A DNA stretch of 48,592 bases from JBLHKT01 sp043101615 (GCA_043101615.1 JBICID010000113.1:1-48592); one strand, 5' to 3'; positions 40,435 to 48,592 are shown, counted from the stretch's first letter. The notes: generated by a model from the sequence alone, not told the origin. Numbers and translations are program-made.

Positions 40435-40440
40435 TATCAT
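40435..40440 (+). promoter_or_regulatory. -10-like TATCAT before the methyltransferase gene
   Basis: TGTATCAT ends 6 nt before the ATG at 40447. The intervening CCGAGG is too close to act as a normal ribosome binding site, so a leaderless start is plausible. Confidence 0.4.
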
Positions 40441-40446
40441 CCGAGG

Positions 40447-41352
40447 ATGGAGACCGCCACCCCGCGCGAGCGGGCCGACACGCTGCAGTGGTTCCACGCC
40501 ATGGACCTGGGCGAGTTCCAGACCGCCGGGCGGTTCGGCCGGTCCCAGCGCCAGAACGTGACGCTGCTGCCGGTCTTCGACGCCCTCTCCCGGATCGACG
40601 TGTCCGGCCTCCGCTGCCTCGACATCGGGGCCATGAGCGGGCTGGTCAGCTTCGGGCTCGCCCGCCTGGGCGCCTCGTCCGTCGTCGCCACCGACGCCCT
40701 CGACGTCGCCTCCTTCCGCCTCGCCCGCGACGTGCTGGGCTTCCGGGGCACGGTCGAGTACCTCCCCCGCACACAGTTCACCACACTGCGCGAGCGGCTC
40801 GCCGGGTGCACCTTCGACCTCATCGTCTGCGCCGGCGTGCTGTATCACATGCTCAACCCGTTCGTCGCCGTCGCCAAGTGCCGACGACTGCTCGCGCCGG
40901 GCGGCCTCCTCATCCTCGAGACCGCGGTCCTCTCGGGCGAGTCCGAGCCGGTGATGCGCCTCAACCCGGCCTCCCAGCGCCCCGACCCGGAGCCCTACAC
41001 CTACTGGCGACCGGCGCCCGCCGCCGTGCGCGGCATGCTCCGCCTCGCCTCCTTCGACGTCCTCGACGAGGTCGCGATCGCCGATCCGCCCCGGGCCGCC
41101 TTCGTCGCCCGGGCCGTTGCCCCGGACGGGGTCACCGGACGCACCGAGCTCGAGCGCCGCATGCACGCGCTCGGCCTCTGCGACGAGTCCTTCACCCTCC
41201 CGGAGCCCCACGCCGACGACACGCCGCCGGGCCCGCAGTACGCCCCCGGTGAGGCCGGGCGCACGCTCGACACCGACGCGTACACTGTCGAATTCCCGTT
41301 CCACACCGACCGCCCCAGCGACCCGGTCGGAGTCACCAGAGACCCATCATGA
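40447..41352 (+). CDS. SAM-dependent methyltransferase, CmoB-like
   Basis: A 301-residue class I methyltransferase. The SAM site is LRCLDIGAMSGLVSFGLARLGASSVVATD; motif IV-V is FDLIVCAGVLYHMLNPFVAVAKCRRLLAPGGLLILET. The N-terminal WFHAMDLGEFQTAG and the LYHMLNP/ALLAPGG pattern recall CmoB (DUF1698), which makes carboxymethoxyuridine in tRNA, but such similarity is also shared with other O-methyltransferases. A substrate cannot be fixed. The C-terminal 50 residues are Pro/Asp-rich. The stop overlaps the next start (ATGA), so the two genes are translationally coupled. Confidence 0.8.
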   Translation: METATPRERADTLQWFHAMDLGEFQTAGRFGRSQRQNVTLLPVFDALSRIDVSGLRCLDIGAMSGLVSFGLARLGASSVVATDALDVASFRLARDVLGFRGTVEYLPRTQFTTLRERLAGCTFDLIVCAGVLYHMLNPFVAVAKCRRLLAPGGLLILETAVLSGESEPVMRLNPASQRPDPEPYTYWRPAPAAVRGMLRLASFDVLDEVAIADPPRAAFVARAVAPDGVTGRTELERRMHALGLCDESFTLPEPHADDTPPGPQYAPGEAGRTLDTDAYTVEFPFHTDRPSDPVGVTRDPS

Positions 41353-41963
41353 GCGACGCACACACCCAGTTCGATCCCAACGCCGACGAGCTCTTCGTCG
41401 ATCCCCCCGGCTGGCCCAAGGTCATCGGCATCCTCTCCATCGTCTTCGGCAGCATCTCCGTCTTCTGCGGCGGCATCGGCGCCGCCTTCCTCCCCTTCCA
41501 GGCCGGGATGATCGAGGGGCAGCTCAACGGAGCACCCCCGCCGCCCAGCGTCGAGCCCAACGCCATCACCCTCGGCCTCCTCGCGGCCTCCATCGCCATC
41601 AACATCCTGCTCGTCGTCGCCGGCTCCATGCTCGTCCTCCGCAAGCCCGCCGCCCGGATGGCCCACCTGCTCTACGTCCTGCTCTTCCTGCCCGTCGTCA
41701 TCTTCGGCAGCATCAACACCCTCAACGTGCAGAAGGCCACCGAGGAGTGGGCCCAGCAGTACCCCGACAACCCGATCGCACAGTCCACCCTCCAGCAGAT
41801 GGACATGGGCGTCAACATGGGGCTCATCGGGGCAGTGGCCAACCTCCTGATCGGCCTGGCCTGGCCCCTGTTCTGCGTCATCTGGTTCGGCTTCGTCAAG
41901 ACCAGGCCCCACCACATGACCGGGGAGGCCCCGCCCGACGACCCGTTCGCCCCGGCGTCCTGA
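41349..41963 (+). CDS. Four-helix membrane protein of unknown function
   Basis: A 204-residue protein with four clear membrane segments at about residues 24-47, 72-98, 104-124 and 157-182. The N-terminus (DAHTQFDPNADELFVDPPGWPK) and C-terminus (HHMTGEAPPDDPFAPAS) are polar. Between segments three and four is a soluble loop with ATEEWAQQYPDN. I recognise no family. It overlaps the CmoB-like gene by 4 nt, an arrangement suggesting cotranslation and maybe a shared process. A strong stem-loop follows its stop. Confidence 0.65.
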   Translation: MSDAHTQFDPNADELFVDPPGWPKVIGILSIVFGSISVFCGGIGAAFLPFQAGMIEGQLNGAPPPPSVEPNAITLGLLAASIAINILLVVAGSMLVLRKPAARMAHLLYVLLFLPVVIFGSINTLNVQKATEEWAQQYPDNPIAQSTLQQMDMGVNMGLIGAVANLLIGLAWPLFCVIWFGFVKTRPHHMTGEAPPDDPFAPAS

Positions 41964-41985
41964 TCCCACCAAAGCACCCAACAAA

Positions 41986-42015
41986 CAACGCCCCGGGCCG
42001 CAACCCGGGGCGTTG
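41986..42015. terminator. 12-bp stem-loop between convergent genes, likely bidirectional terminator
   Basis: CAACGCCCCGGG (41986-41997) pairs perfectly with CCCGGGGCGTTG (42004-42015) around a 6-nt loop. On the minus strand it is followed by TTTGTTGGG, on the plus strand by TCCTGTG. It separates the membrane-protein gene from the convergent amylase gene. Confidence 0.7.
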
Positions 42016-42109
42016 TCCTGTGATCCGAACCCATTCCCGGCCAGCCCCTATATGGCCAACGGACCTAAGGGGACTCCCCTCAATCCCAGCAGACCCAGTG
42101 TCCCAACGT

Positions 42110-42127
42110 GGGGGGGGGGTGGGGGGG
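42110..42127. repeat. G10-T-G7 homopolymer tract at the 3' end of the amylase gene
   Basis: Ten G, one T and seven G on the plus strand, directly after the TAA stop of the minus-strand amylase gene. Such tracts can slip during replication or form quadruplexes, and are also prone to sequencing error. Confidence 0.85.
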
Positions 42128-44899
42128 TTAGGGGCAGCCGGCGAGGAACTGGGTGACGAACTCGCCGATGTCTCCGTTGTCGATGATGCCGTCGCCGGTG
42201 AAGTCGGCCGCGGGGTCCTGGGCGAGGAAGAGCGAGACGAACGCCCCGATGTCGCCGTTGTCCACCACGCCGTCCCCGTTCACGTCCGGCGGGCAGTCGC
42301 TCGCCAGGAAAACGGTGTACTCGTTCACGGACGCGTTGCCCGAGGCCTCGGTCGCCACGATCGTGACCGTGTTCTCGCCCGGCGAGAGCGGGCCCGAGAG
42401 CGTGTCGCGGTACTCGAAGCGGTCGTACCGGCTCAGCGCGTTGGAGCTCCCGATCAGCGACAGCGGGTCCGTCCCGGGCGCGAGGTTCACGAAGCCGTAG
42501 ACCCGCTCGGTGGTCCGGTCGGACGCGATCACGGAGAACTCCGGGAACTCGAAGTCGAACGTCTCGCCGTCGGCGGGGAACTGCACCGCGGGCGGCAGGC
42601 GGTCGATGTACACCACCTCGCGGAACTCGCTGAAGATCGGGCTCGTGCCCGACGGGCGCTGCTTGAACGCGATCACCGTCAGGTAGTGGAAGCCCTCGCT
42701 CAGGCGTGTCGCGTCCACCGCCTGGCGGTACAGCCCGGTCGAGCCGCCCGACCCGAAGGCGGGCTGGTTGGTCGTCACGAACTGCTCGAACCCGCCCAGC
42801 ACCGGCTGGGCCAGCGAGAAGTCCGGCGACCCGTTCCCGTTCCAGTCCCGCGCGCCCTGGTCGATCCGGAACAGCGCGTTGTCGTCGGTCGCCGGGTCCA
42901 GCGGGTCGGCCTGCGACGTCTCCAGCCGGATCGTCATCGTGTCGGTCGTCACGATCGGCACCTCGCTGAGACGACGGAACGGCAGCGGGATGTTCGACGC
43001 GTCCGGCGGCACCGTCGAGACGGACTCCTCCAGGCTCAGCACGCCCTCCGGCAGCGCCTCGGCGTACACCAGGTACCCGCGACCGTGGTCCGTCACCGCG
43101 CTCGAGCTGTTGCGAGGCACCGTCAGCGTCACGCTCCCGTTCGCGCCGACCACGATCGTCTCCGGGACCGTTCCCGCCGGATCGACGTCCGGGTTCGCGG
43201 CGTTCCCCGTCTGCTCGTGGATCCGCGTCCCCTGCGGCCACGACGTGTTCACCGTCACCGTGTTCGTCCCGGGGTCCCAGCGGTCGTTCGCCGCCAGCAG
43301 CGCGTTGGCCCGCCCACCGGCCGCACGCTCGAACACCGCCACGTCCGTCGGGATCCCCCCGAGCGGGAAGAAGAACCCGTACCCCACCTCGTTGCGGATG
43401 TTCAGCAGCGTCGTGAGCGCGTCCCCGATCCCCGAGCCGGTCGGGTCGAACCCCAGCGCGTTCTCCATCCCGGCGCGCGGGTAGAACCCGCCCGTCCGGG
43501 CGATCTGGCGCGCGTTGTGGTACACGATGCTCCGCCCCGGCGCCAGCAGCATCCACGCGTGCATCGGCAGCGCGTGCTGGCGGGCGCTGGGAACGGGCGG
43601 CGCCGAGCCGCCGTCGCCCGCAGACCCGTTGTCGTGGCTGAACACGTGGTACATGCCCATCGAGCCGTTGATGAACCCGTCGTCGGCGAAGTCCAGCAGC
43701 GCGTTGTCCCCGTTGGAGGTCAGGCTCGCCCAGCTCCCGAACCCGCCCGCGTTGAGCAGGTCCCGGAACCGCGCAGACCCCTGGATGTCCAGGGCGTCAC
43801 GGTTCGCGAAAGAGTCCTTCCGCACGTACTCGCTCAGGATCTGGAAGTTCCCACGCACGTTCTCGCCGAACGTCAGCGGCGACAGCGTCCGACCGTCCGG
43901 CGTCCGCCACGTCAGGTGCACCGCGGCGTCGAAGTAGGTGTCCCAGAAGAAGCTGGGCGCGTGCTTCAGGGCGTCCAGCCGGAAGCCGTCGATCCCCTGC
44001 TCCTCCATCATCCACTGCGCCCAGCGCATCAGCAGCCCGGTCGCGTTGTCCTGCACCGCGTCGCCCGCCAGCGGGTTGTTCGTGTTGAACGGGTACCGGG
44101 TGAAGCTCTGCGACCCCGGGTTGCGGCTCGTGCCCGGGTTCGTGAACGTTCGCGGCGTGAGCTGCAGGTCCGGGTAGAACCGCGCGTTGCCCGGGTCGGC
44201 CCGGTTCCAGACCGTTCCCTCCGGGATGTTGTTCGGGTCCGACGGGTCCACCGGGTGACGGATGAACTGGTTGTTCGACTCCTGCGCGATGTCCTGCAGC
44301 GCCACCAGGTCCCCCAGCTCCAGGTCGTAGTTGGACCCGCCCGGGTTCTCGCTCTGCAGGTACCCCTGCGAGTTGCCCCCGTGGAAGTCGCCCCAGTCGT
44401 CCAGCGGCTGCAGGTCGCGGGGCGGGTCCGGCAGCGGCACCCAGAACCCGGGCCAGCCGCCCGCCTCGTAGAACCCGTAGTCCGTCCGGCGCCCGCCGTT
44501 GTGGTTGAAGATCCCGTCCACGTACACCAGGCCGTTGGCCCGCTGGATCTCGTCCACCGCCGCCCGGAAGGTCGCCTCCGTGCCGTACGTCGTACGCGCC
44601 CGGTCGGTCGAGAAGTCCAGCAGCGGCGGCCGGCCCAGGTCGAAGCGGGCGAACGGGTCGTACCCGGCGCTCTGGTAGCTCGCCTTGCTGGGCGGGGGCA
44701 GCCAGACGCCCCCGTACCCCGCCAGGAAGAAGTCCGGCACCTTCCGCTCCATGTCGTCCCACTCCTGCTCGAACCACTGCAGCAGGGTGAGGTTGAGCGG
44801 CTGGGCCACGCTCGGGGCGCCCATCGCCGCGGTGCCCGCGAGGGCCAGCAGGGTGCGACCGGTCAGCCCGGCGCGTGATACGCATCGCGTCTTCGTCAT
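42128..44899 (-). CDS. Secreted GH13 alpha-amylase with C-terminal dockerin-like module
   Basis: A 923-residue extracellular glucan hydrolase. A signal peptide (TGRTLLALAGTAAMGAPSVAQ) is followed by the TIM barrel: VYVDGIFNHN (motif I, Asp128, His133), GIDGFRLDALKH (nucleophile Asp309), LTFGENV (acid/base Glu346) and VFSHDNGS (Asp423), so the catalytic triad is complete. A beta-rich C-domain and additional Ig-like part (about residues 600-865) follow. The last 55 residues carry two calcium-loop repeats, DVNGDGVVDNGDIGAFV and DFTGDGIIDNGDIGEFV, framed by Cys and ending AGC, the dockerin-like tail common in planctomycete secreted proteins. ATG 44899 has GAGGAC upstream. The substrate is probably starch or a related alpha-glucan; this is not shown. 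Confidence 0.9.
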   Translation of the reverse strand: MTKTRCVSRAGLTGRTLLALAGTAAMGAPSVAQPLNLTLLQWFEQEWDDMERKVPDFFLAGYGGVWLPPPSKASYQSAGYDPFARFDLGRPPLLDFSTDRARTTYGTEATFRAAVDEIQRANGLVYVDGIFNHNGGRRTDYGFYEAGGWPGFWVPLPDPPRDLQPLDDWGDFHGGNSQGYLQSENPGGSNYDLELGDLVALQDIAQESNNQFIRHPVDPSDPNNIPEGTVWNRADPGNARFYPDLQLTPRTFTNPGTSRNPGSQSFTRYPFNTNNPLAGDAVQDNATGLLMRWAQWMMEEQGIDGFRLDALKHAPSFFWDTYFDAAVHLTWRTPDGRTLSPLTFGENVRGNFQILSEYVRKDSFANRDALDIQGSARFRDLLNAGGFGSWASLTSNGDNALLDFADDGFINGSMGMYHVFSHDNGSAGDGGSAPPVPSARQHALPMHAWMLLAPGRSIVYHNARQIARTGGFYPRAGMENALGFDPTGSGIGDALTTLLNIRNEVGYGFFFPLGGIPTDVAVFERAAGGRANALLAANDRWDPGTNTVTVNTSWPQGTRIHEQTGNAANPDVDPAGTVPETIVVGANGSVTLTVPRNSSSAVTDHGRGYLVYAEALPEGVLSLEESVSTVPPDASNIPLPFRRLSEVPIVTTDTMTIRLETSQADPLDPATDDNALFRIDQGARDWNGNGSPDFSLAQPVLGGFEQFVTTNQPAFGSGGSTGLYRQAVDATRLSEGFHYLTVIAFKQRPSGTSPIFSEFREVVYIDRLPPAVQFPADGETFDFEFPEFSVIASDRTTERVYGFVNLAPGTDPLSLIGSSNALSRYDRFEYRDTLSGPLSPGENTVTIVATEASGNASVNEYTVFLASDCPPDVNGDGVVDNGDIGAFVSLFLAQDPAADFTGDGIIDNGDIGEFVTQFLAGCP

Positions 44900-44978
44900 G
44901 GTTCTCGGTCCTCACGTCTCGGCCGGTCTCGACCGCTCAAACATGCCACCCGTACGCACGGCGGCCAGCCCCCTTGCC

Positions 44979-45012
44979 AAAAAAGACCCCACCGGCTCTC
45001 GCCGCGAGGGTC
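44979..45012 (-). terminator. Probable intrinsic terminator of the prepilin-like gene
   Basis: Read on the minus strand, GACCC pairs with GGGTC around a loop that itself contains CTCG-CGG-CGAG, followed by TTTTTT. It lies just after the stop codon at 45022 and before the amylase start. Confidence 0.55.
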
Positions 45013-45021
45013 CGATCTCGT

Positions 45022-46023
45022 TCAGTCGATCACCTGCGTCGTCCAGGAGCGGTACGGATCGATCAGATTGATGGAAACGCCGCTCTGCGGAAGTCCCGCC
45101 GCTTCGTACATCTCAGGCGATCCGTAGAACTTCTGCTGTGGGTTCTCGGTGACGAACTCGACGTGCCCATCCGAGAACGTGAAGTAGCCGCCCCTGTTGC
45201 CATGGTTGTCGCGCTCGGAATACCCCGTCTCCGGATTGAACCCGATCTCGTCAAGCGTCGCCTGATTCTCGCCGTCGCTGCCGGCACGCCCGCGGACCCA
45301 GTCATACCCGTAGAACGCGCTGGTGCTGGCGTCGGAGCTCAGCGTCTCGTCGCCCCACATGACCACAGACGACACCAGGGCACGATCGTCGCGCTGAAGG
45401 CCCGCAAAGTAAAGGTAGCTGATGTTGTAGTGAATCGCGTCCTTTTCGCCCGCCGGCTCGACAGGGGTCTTGGTCGTCCCGGTCGCAATCTTGCGACGTG
45501 GCGTCGGCCACCGGGGGGCCGTGCTCCAGTAGAGGTCCTCCTTGTCCCGGGCGCACACCAGGCTCTCATAGGAGTCCATATACGGTCGCATCAGCGGCAC
45601 TTCGTTCCCGTCCGCATAGCGAGCGAAGCCCGTTGAGGGAGAGCCGAAGAATCCAACGTCTCCTTCGGTCTTTCTCGCGTCGAGGTCGATCGTGCCGTCG
45701 CCGGCTTGTGCGAGGCTGAACAGACCTGCAACCCCGCCGGCATTGTACTGCAAATCCAGTACCTTCCGACCCGCCCACGTGCGGTACGGCGACGGGTTCG
45801 CAGTCATCATCACGGGGAACCACTCGTTGAAGTCGTCCGCATAAAACTGCATGCCCATGCCGACGTTTCGCGCACTCGTCTGGCATTTGAGATTCTGCGC
45901 ACTCTGGCGTGCCTTCCCCAGCGCCGGCAGCAGGATCCCGATCAGCAGCGCGATGATCGCGATCACCACCAGCAGCTCGATCAATGTGAACGCGCGGCCG
46001 CACCAACGGCGGGTCTGACTCAT
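45022..46023 (-). CDS. Prepilin-type protein (type II secretion/pseudopilin-like)
   Basis: A 333-residue protein with a type IV prepilin N-terminus: basic leader MSQTRRWCGRA, then FTLIELLVVIAIIALLIGILLPALGKARQSA, with Glu5 of the mature form in place. The rest is a globular domain with SPSTGFARYADGNEVPLM, CARDKEDLYW and a NHGNRGGYFTFSDGHVEFV ending, which resembles the H-x9-DG motif of planctomycete prepilin-like (DUF1559-type) proteins but with ten residues between H and DG. Such proteins are abundant in planctomycetes and probably surface-exposed; their job is unclear. ATG 46023 has GAGGGAG upstream. GC is lower (about 60 percent in sampled lines) than the neighbouring genes. Confidence 0.87.
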   Translation of the reverse strand: MSQTRRWCGRAFTLIELLVVIAIIALLIGILLPALGKARQSAQNLKCQTSARNVGMGMQFYADDFNEWFPVMMTANPSPYRTWAGRKVLDLQYNAGGVAGLFSLAQAGDGTIDLDARKTEGDVGFFGSPSTGFARYADGNEVPLMRPYMDSYESLVCARDKEDLYWSTAPRWPTPRRKIATGTTKTPVEPAGEKDAIHYNISYLYFAGLQRDDRALVSSVVMWGDETLSSDASTSAFYGYDWVRGRAGSDGENQATLDEIGFNPETGYSERDNHGNRGGYFTFSDGHVEFVTENPQQKFYGSPEMYEAAGLPQSGVSINLIDPYRSWTTQVID

Positions 46024-46492
46024 GGATGGGCTCCCTCGAAGACCTGTGCACGCCCCCGCTCATGTCCGGGGGTGTTCCCTCGACGCCCATCCTACGAAGA
46101 GCCGCACATGATTACAACCGAACGTGCTTTCGTTTCCAGACCCTTTTGACACCCCGATCGCCTCCGAAACCCCTGTCACGCCCGGGGTTTTCGGACTTCT
46201 TGCTCTCATATCTGGCGTGCCCACAGCCGACCGGTCGGAACTCGCCTCGCCAGCGACTCTTAACCCTGCCTGAATAGTGATTTCGGGAACCGGTTTCGAG
46301 CCCGGAACACCTTCGCAGCGTCGCAATCACGCCCCGCAATCACGCACTTTTTGCTCGATTTCAATCCGCCCTCGCGATATCCTTCTGAGAATGCTTCTGA
46401 CACAATGACCCCACGAAAGTGGATACCCGTGTCGGGCAACCCGGCGATCGGTCGCCGGGACAATCAGTTCCTGGTTCGAGGGAGACCCAGAA
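46024..46492. other. 469-nt AT-richer divergent intergenic region
   Basis: No gene is seen. Sampled parts are about 53-55 percent GC, far below the window. It must hold the promoters of the prepilin-like gene (minus) and the large dockerin-like protein (plus). A TTGACA at 46146-46151 lacks a matching -10 box. TTGCTC near 46352 is followed about 17-18 nt later by GATATC, a weak plus-strand candidate. The GAGGGAG ribosome binding site for the plus gene lies at about 46480. Confidence 0.5.
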
Positions 46493-48568
46493 ATGAAGAC
46501 TTTCCGTTTGACCGCCGCGGCCGCACTCGCCGCGACCGCCGGGCTTGCCATCGCGCAGCCCACCATCGACGGCACCGTGAGCCCGGCCGAAGAGTCGCTG
46601 TACACCATCAATTTCATCCAGGACATCCCCACCGGCTTCGGTGACGCCGTCGCAGGCCAGTTCCGCCCCGGCCAGCCGGGCGGCACCGTCCAGCTCGGCG
46701 ACCCCGACCTGGTCACCACCGGCATCGAGATCGCCATCCCCCTCTCCGCCCTCGGCGGGGCCACCTCCTTCGACTTCTTCGCCGCCGTCAACTCCGGCTC
46801 GCGCGAGTTCCTCTCCAACCAGACCGTCCACGCCGGCGACCAGCCCCAGAACATGGCCAACATCGGAGGCTTCGGCGCCTTCCCCTTCATCCCCGACTAC
46901 GGCGTTGATGTCCCAGGCACCCAGTCCATCTCCATCGCCGGCCTCCCGGTCGTCGCCGACGGCTCCATCGCCATCGACGGCACCCAGGACGGCTCCTACG
47001 CCCAGGTCTTCGTCCAGAACAACTACACCCAGTTCGGCAACTCCACCTGCGGCGACGTCGCCCCGGGCTGCGGCGGCTCCGAGATCGACAACGTCGCCAT
47101 GGCCGTCGACTCCAACAACCTCTACATCCACATCGCCGGCAACCTCGAGGGCAACGGCAACGGCCTGGACATGTGGTTCGACACCGGCGCGGGCGGCCAG
47201 AACGCCCTCGCGGGCGGCGCCACCGATTCGGGCAACGGCATCGCCTTCTACGTCAACAACCAGGCCGGCACCACCTTCGAGCCCGGCTTCACCGCCAACT
47301 ACGGCGTCTCGGTCGACTACTCCTTCGGCACCCTGCGCGCCCTCTACGCCGACGTCGACGCCGGCACCGTCCAGCTCGCCGGCGAAGCCGAGACCGCCGA
47401 CCTCACCACGGGCGGCGCCGTCACCAACGAGGAGATCGCGGGCTTCCTCCTGACCGCCGACAACTCCAACACCGCCGGCGTCCCCGGCGCAGAGATCGGC
47501 ACCGAGCTCCCCGACGAGCCCGAGAGCCCCACCTCGCCCGACGCCGCGTGGGCCTACGGCTCCGAGATCAACAACATCCGCTCCTACATCGACGTCCCCA
47601 ACAACAAGCTCTACCTCTTCGTCGGCGGCAACCTCGAGTCCGCCGCCGCCAACAAGTTCCTCTTCTTCTGGGACACCCAGCCCGGCGGGCAGAACACCCT
47701 GGGCATCAACCCCGACACCCTCCAGCCCGTCGACAACCCCACCATCTCCTTCGAGGCCCTGCTCGACGGCAAGCTCGGCGGGACCGTCTTCGACGCGGGC
47801 TTCAACGCCGACTTCTACAACAACTTCAGCTTCTCCCTCGCGGGCGGCAACGCCGACCCCGTCAACAACTTCGTCGACGCAGTCGCCGTCCGCACCGACG
47901 GCGTCCTCATCGACGAGTTCTTCCAGGTCTTCGCAGAGTGGGCCGCCTTCTCCGGCGGCGCACACCCCGCCCTGATGGACTTCCCCGGCACCTACGCCGA
48001 CCCCGCGGACGGACGCACCTTCCTCGGCACCGACGGCTCGCCCCGCCTCACCACCGCAGCCTTCGGCTCACCCGTCGGCGGGGCCATCCTCGCCGCGGCC
48101 AACAACTCCAACACCGGCGGCGTCACCGACACCACCGCCGACTGCGCCGCCGCGGAGGCCGTCAACACCGGCTTCGAGATCTGCTACGACCTCGACGAGC
48201 TCGGCTGGGACGGCGCACAGGACATCCTGCTCTTCGCCGCCCTGGTCAACGGCGACCACAACTTCTTCTCCTCACACGTCGCGGGCGACACCACCGACAT
48301 CACCGGCAACCTCGGCGGCACTCCCATCGACTTCACCACCCTCACAGGCAACCAGTACCTCAACCTCATGACCGACACCGCCACCTGCACCGTCGACCCC
48401 TGCGACGCCATCGACTTCACCGGCGACGGCATCCTCGACAACGGCGACATCGGCGCCTTCGTCGCGGCCTTCCTCGCCTCCGACCTCTCCGCCGACATCA
48501 ACGGCGACGGCATCCTCGACAACGGCGACATCGGCGCCTTCGTCACCCAGTTCCTCGCCTGCGTCTGA
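46493..48568 (+). CDS. Large secreted protein with symmetrical internal repeats and C-terminal dockerin-like module
   Basis: A 691-residue extracellular protein. The signal peptide (MKTFRLTAAAALAATAGLAIAQ) is cut near residue 21. Two long similar units follow: B1, about residues 196-331 (SEIDN, LYIHIAGNLEGNGN, WFDTGAGGQN, DNSNTAGV), and B2, about 357-546 (SEINN, LYLFVGGNLESAAAN, FWDTQPGGQN, NNSNTGGV). They are flanked by a second similar pair: A1, about 75-126 (VTTGIEIAIPLSAL, FFAAVNSG, NIGG), and A2, about 557-622 (VNTGFEICYDLDEL, LFAALVNGD, NLGG). The end (638-690) has two calcium-loop repeats, DFTGDGILDNGDIGAFV and DINGDGILDNGDIGAFV, closing with LAC. It has no catalytic motif and may be a surface or carbohydrate-binding protein. 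GAGGGAG precedes the ATG. Confidence 0.85.
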   Translation: MKTFRLTAAAALAATAGLAIAQPTIDGTVSPAEESLYTINFIQDIPTGFGDAVAGQFRPGQPGGTVQLGDPDLVTTGIEIAIPLSALGGATSFDFFAAVNSGSREFLSNQTVHAGDQPQNMANIGGFGAFPFIPDYGVDVPGTQSISIAGLPVVADGSIAIDGTQDGSYAQVFVQNNYTQFGNSTCGDVAPGCGGSEIDNVAMAVDSNNLYIHIAGNLEGNGNGLDMWFDTGAGGQNALAGGATDSGNGIAFYVNNQAGTTFEPGFTANYGVSVDYSFGTLRALYADVDAGTVQLAGEAETADLTTGGAVTNEEIAGFLLTADNSNTAGVPGAEIGTELPDEPESPTSPDAAWAYGSEINNIRSYIDVPNNKLYLFVGGNLESAAANKFLFFWDTQPGGQNTLGINPDTLQPVDNPTISFEALLDGKLGGTVFDAGFNADFYNNFSFSLAGGNADPVNNFVDAVAVRTDGVLIDEFFQVFAEWAAFSGGAHPALMDFPGTYADPADGRTFLGTDGSPRLTTAAFGSPVGGAILAAANNSNTGGVTDTTADCAAAEAVNTGFEICYDLDELGWDGAQDILLFAALVNGDHNFFSSHVAGDTTDITGNLGGTPIDFTTLTGNQYLNLMTDTATCTVDPCDAIDFTGDGILDNGDIGAFVAAFLASDLSADINGDGILDNGDIGAFVTQFLACV

Positions 48569-48592
48569 TCCGAAGACGCGCCCCTCGACACC

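Noticed and set aside
41117..44878. Very long plus-strand open frame (over 1200 codons) opposite the amylase gene
   Set aside because: It is the antisense shadow of the GH13 gene, full of Arg/Val/Gln repeats from GC-rich codons. It has no family motif and no ribosome binding site. The minus-strand amylase has a complete catalytic set.
46026..46890. Short open frames on both strands around 46026-46277 and 46327-46890
   Set aside because: They lack ribosome binding sites, signal or family motifs, and overlap the start of the dockerin-like gene or the AT-richer intergenic region.

Overview
The window looks like a chromosomal segment of a high-GC planctomycete, most likely class Phycisphaerae. 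The evidence is a GC content that I estimate by eye at roughly 65-70 percent, a fused type I 3-dehydroquinate dehydratase/shikimate dehydrogenase, secreted proteins that end in a paired D-x-N/T-GDG...DNGDIGAF dockerin-like module, a planctomycete-style prepilin-like protein, and ribosomal proteins with unusual extensions. No tRNA, rRNA, CRISPR array, IS element or integrase was seen. The taxonomic call is inference from family knowledge.

Layout. 1-21740 is mostly housekeeping genes in short mixed-strand groups: aroDE (cut by the window edge) and a small membrane protein; a minus-strand group of two hotdog dehydratases flanking a long acyl carrier protein, plus a lipoprotein; recO; an HDOD protein with a broken GGDEF domain; an M16 peptidase; a ThiD2-ThiE fusion; a divergent 6-phosphogluconolactonase homologue translationally coupled to an RluA-type pseudouridine synthase; hemW; an FHA protein; a small zinc-ribbon protein; purA; uppS-cdsA; a coiled-coil protein; ruvB; an M28 lipoprotein peptidase; and a secreted protein of unknown function.

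21873-38301 is the ribosomal supercluster, all on the plus strand: rpsJ, rplC, rplD, rplW, rplB, rpsS, rplV, rpsC, rplP, rpmC, rpsQ, rplN, rplX, rplE, rpsN, rpsH, rplF, rplR, rpsE, rplO, secY, map, then rpmJ, rpsM, rpsK, rpoA, rplQ. rpmD, adk, infA and rpsD are missing from their usual places. Two near-identical promoter-like elements (TGACTCGGG ... TACGCTTCCC) precede rpsJ and rpmJ. Several features are out of the ordinary: a classical intrinsic terminator just after rpsJ, a 335-nt spacer full of hairpins between rplC and rplD, a tandemly duplicated 22-nt hairpin before rpsQ, an XRE-like helix-turn-helix fused to the N-terminus of L22, an RGG-box tail on S5, and altered motifs in L2, S14 and methionine aminopeptidase. 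Together they suggest unusual, probably RNA-based, control of ribosome synthesis. That is the best candidate for undescribed biology here.

38302-48592 holds a secretin-like lipoprotein, pheS, a CmoB-like methyltransferase overlapping a four-helix membrane protein, and then a more accessory region: a secreted GH13 alpha-amylase with a dockerin-like tail, a lower-GC prepilin-like gene, and a large secreted dockerin-like protein with an internally symmetrical repeat layout.

Regulation. Several genes carry a TANNNT hexamer (often GCTACCNT) only 5-8 nt before the start codon. This is the geometry expected of leaderless mRNAs. Other genes have clear GGAG-type ribosome binding sites.
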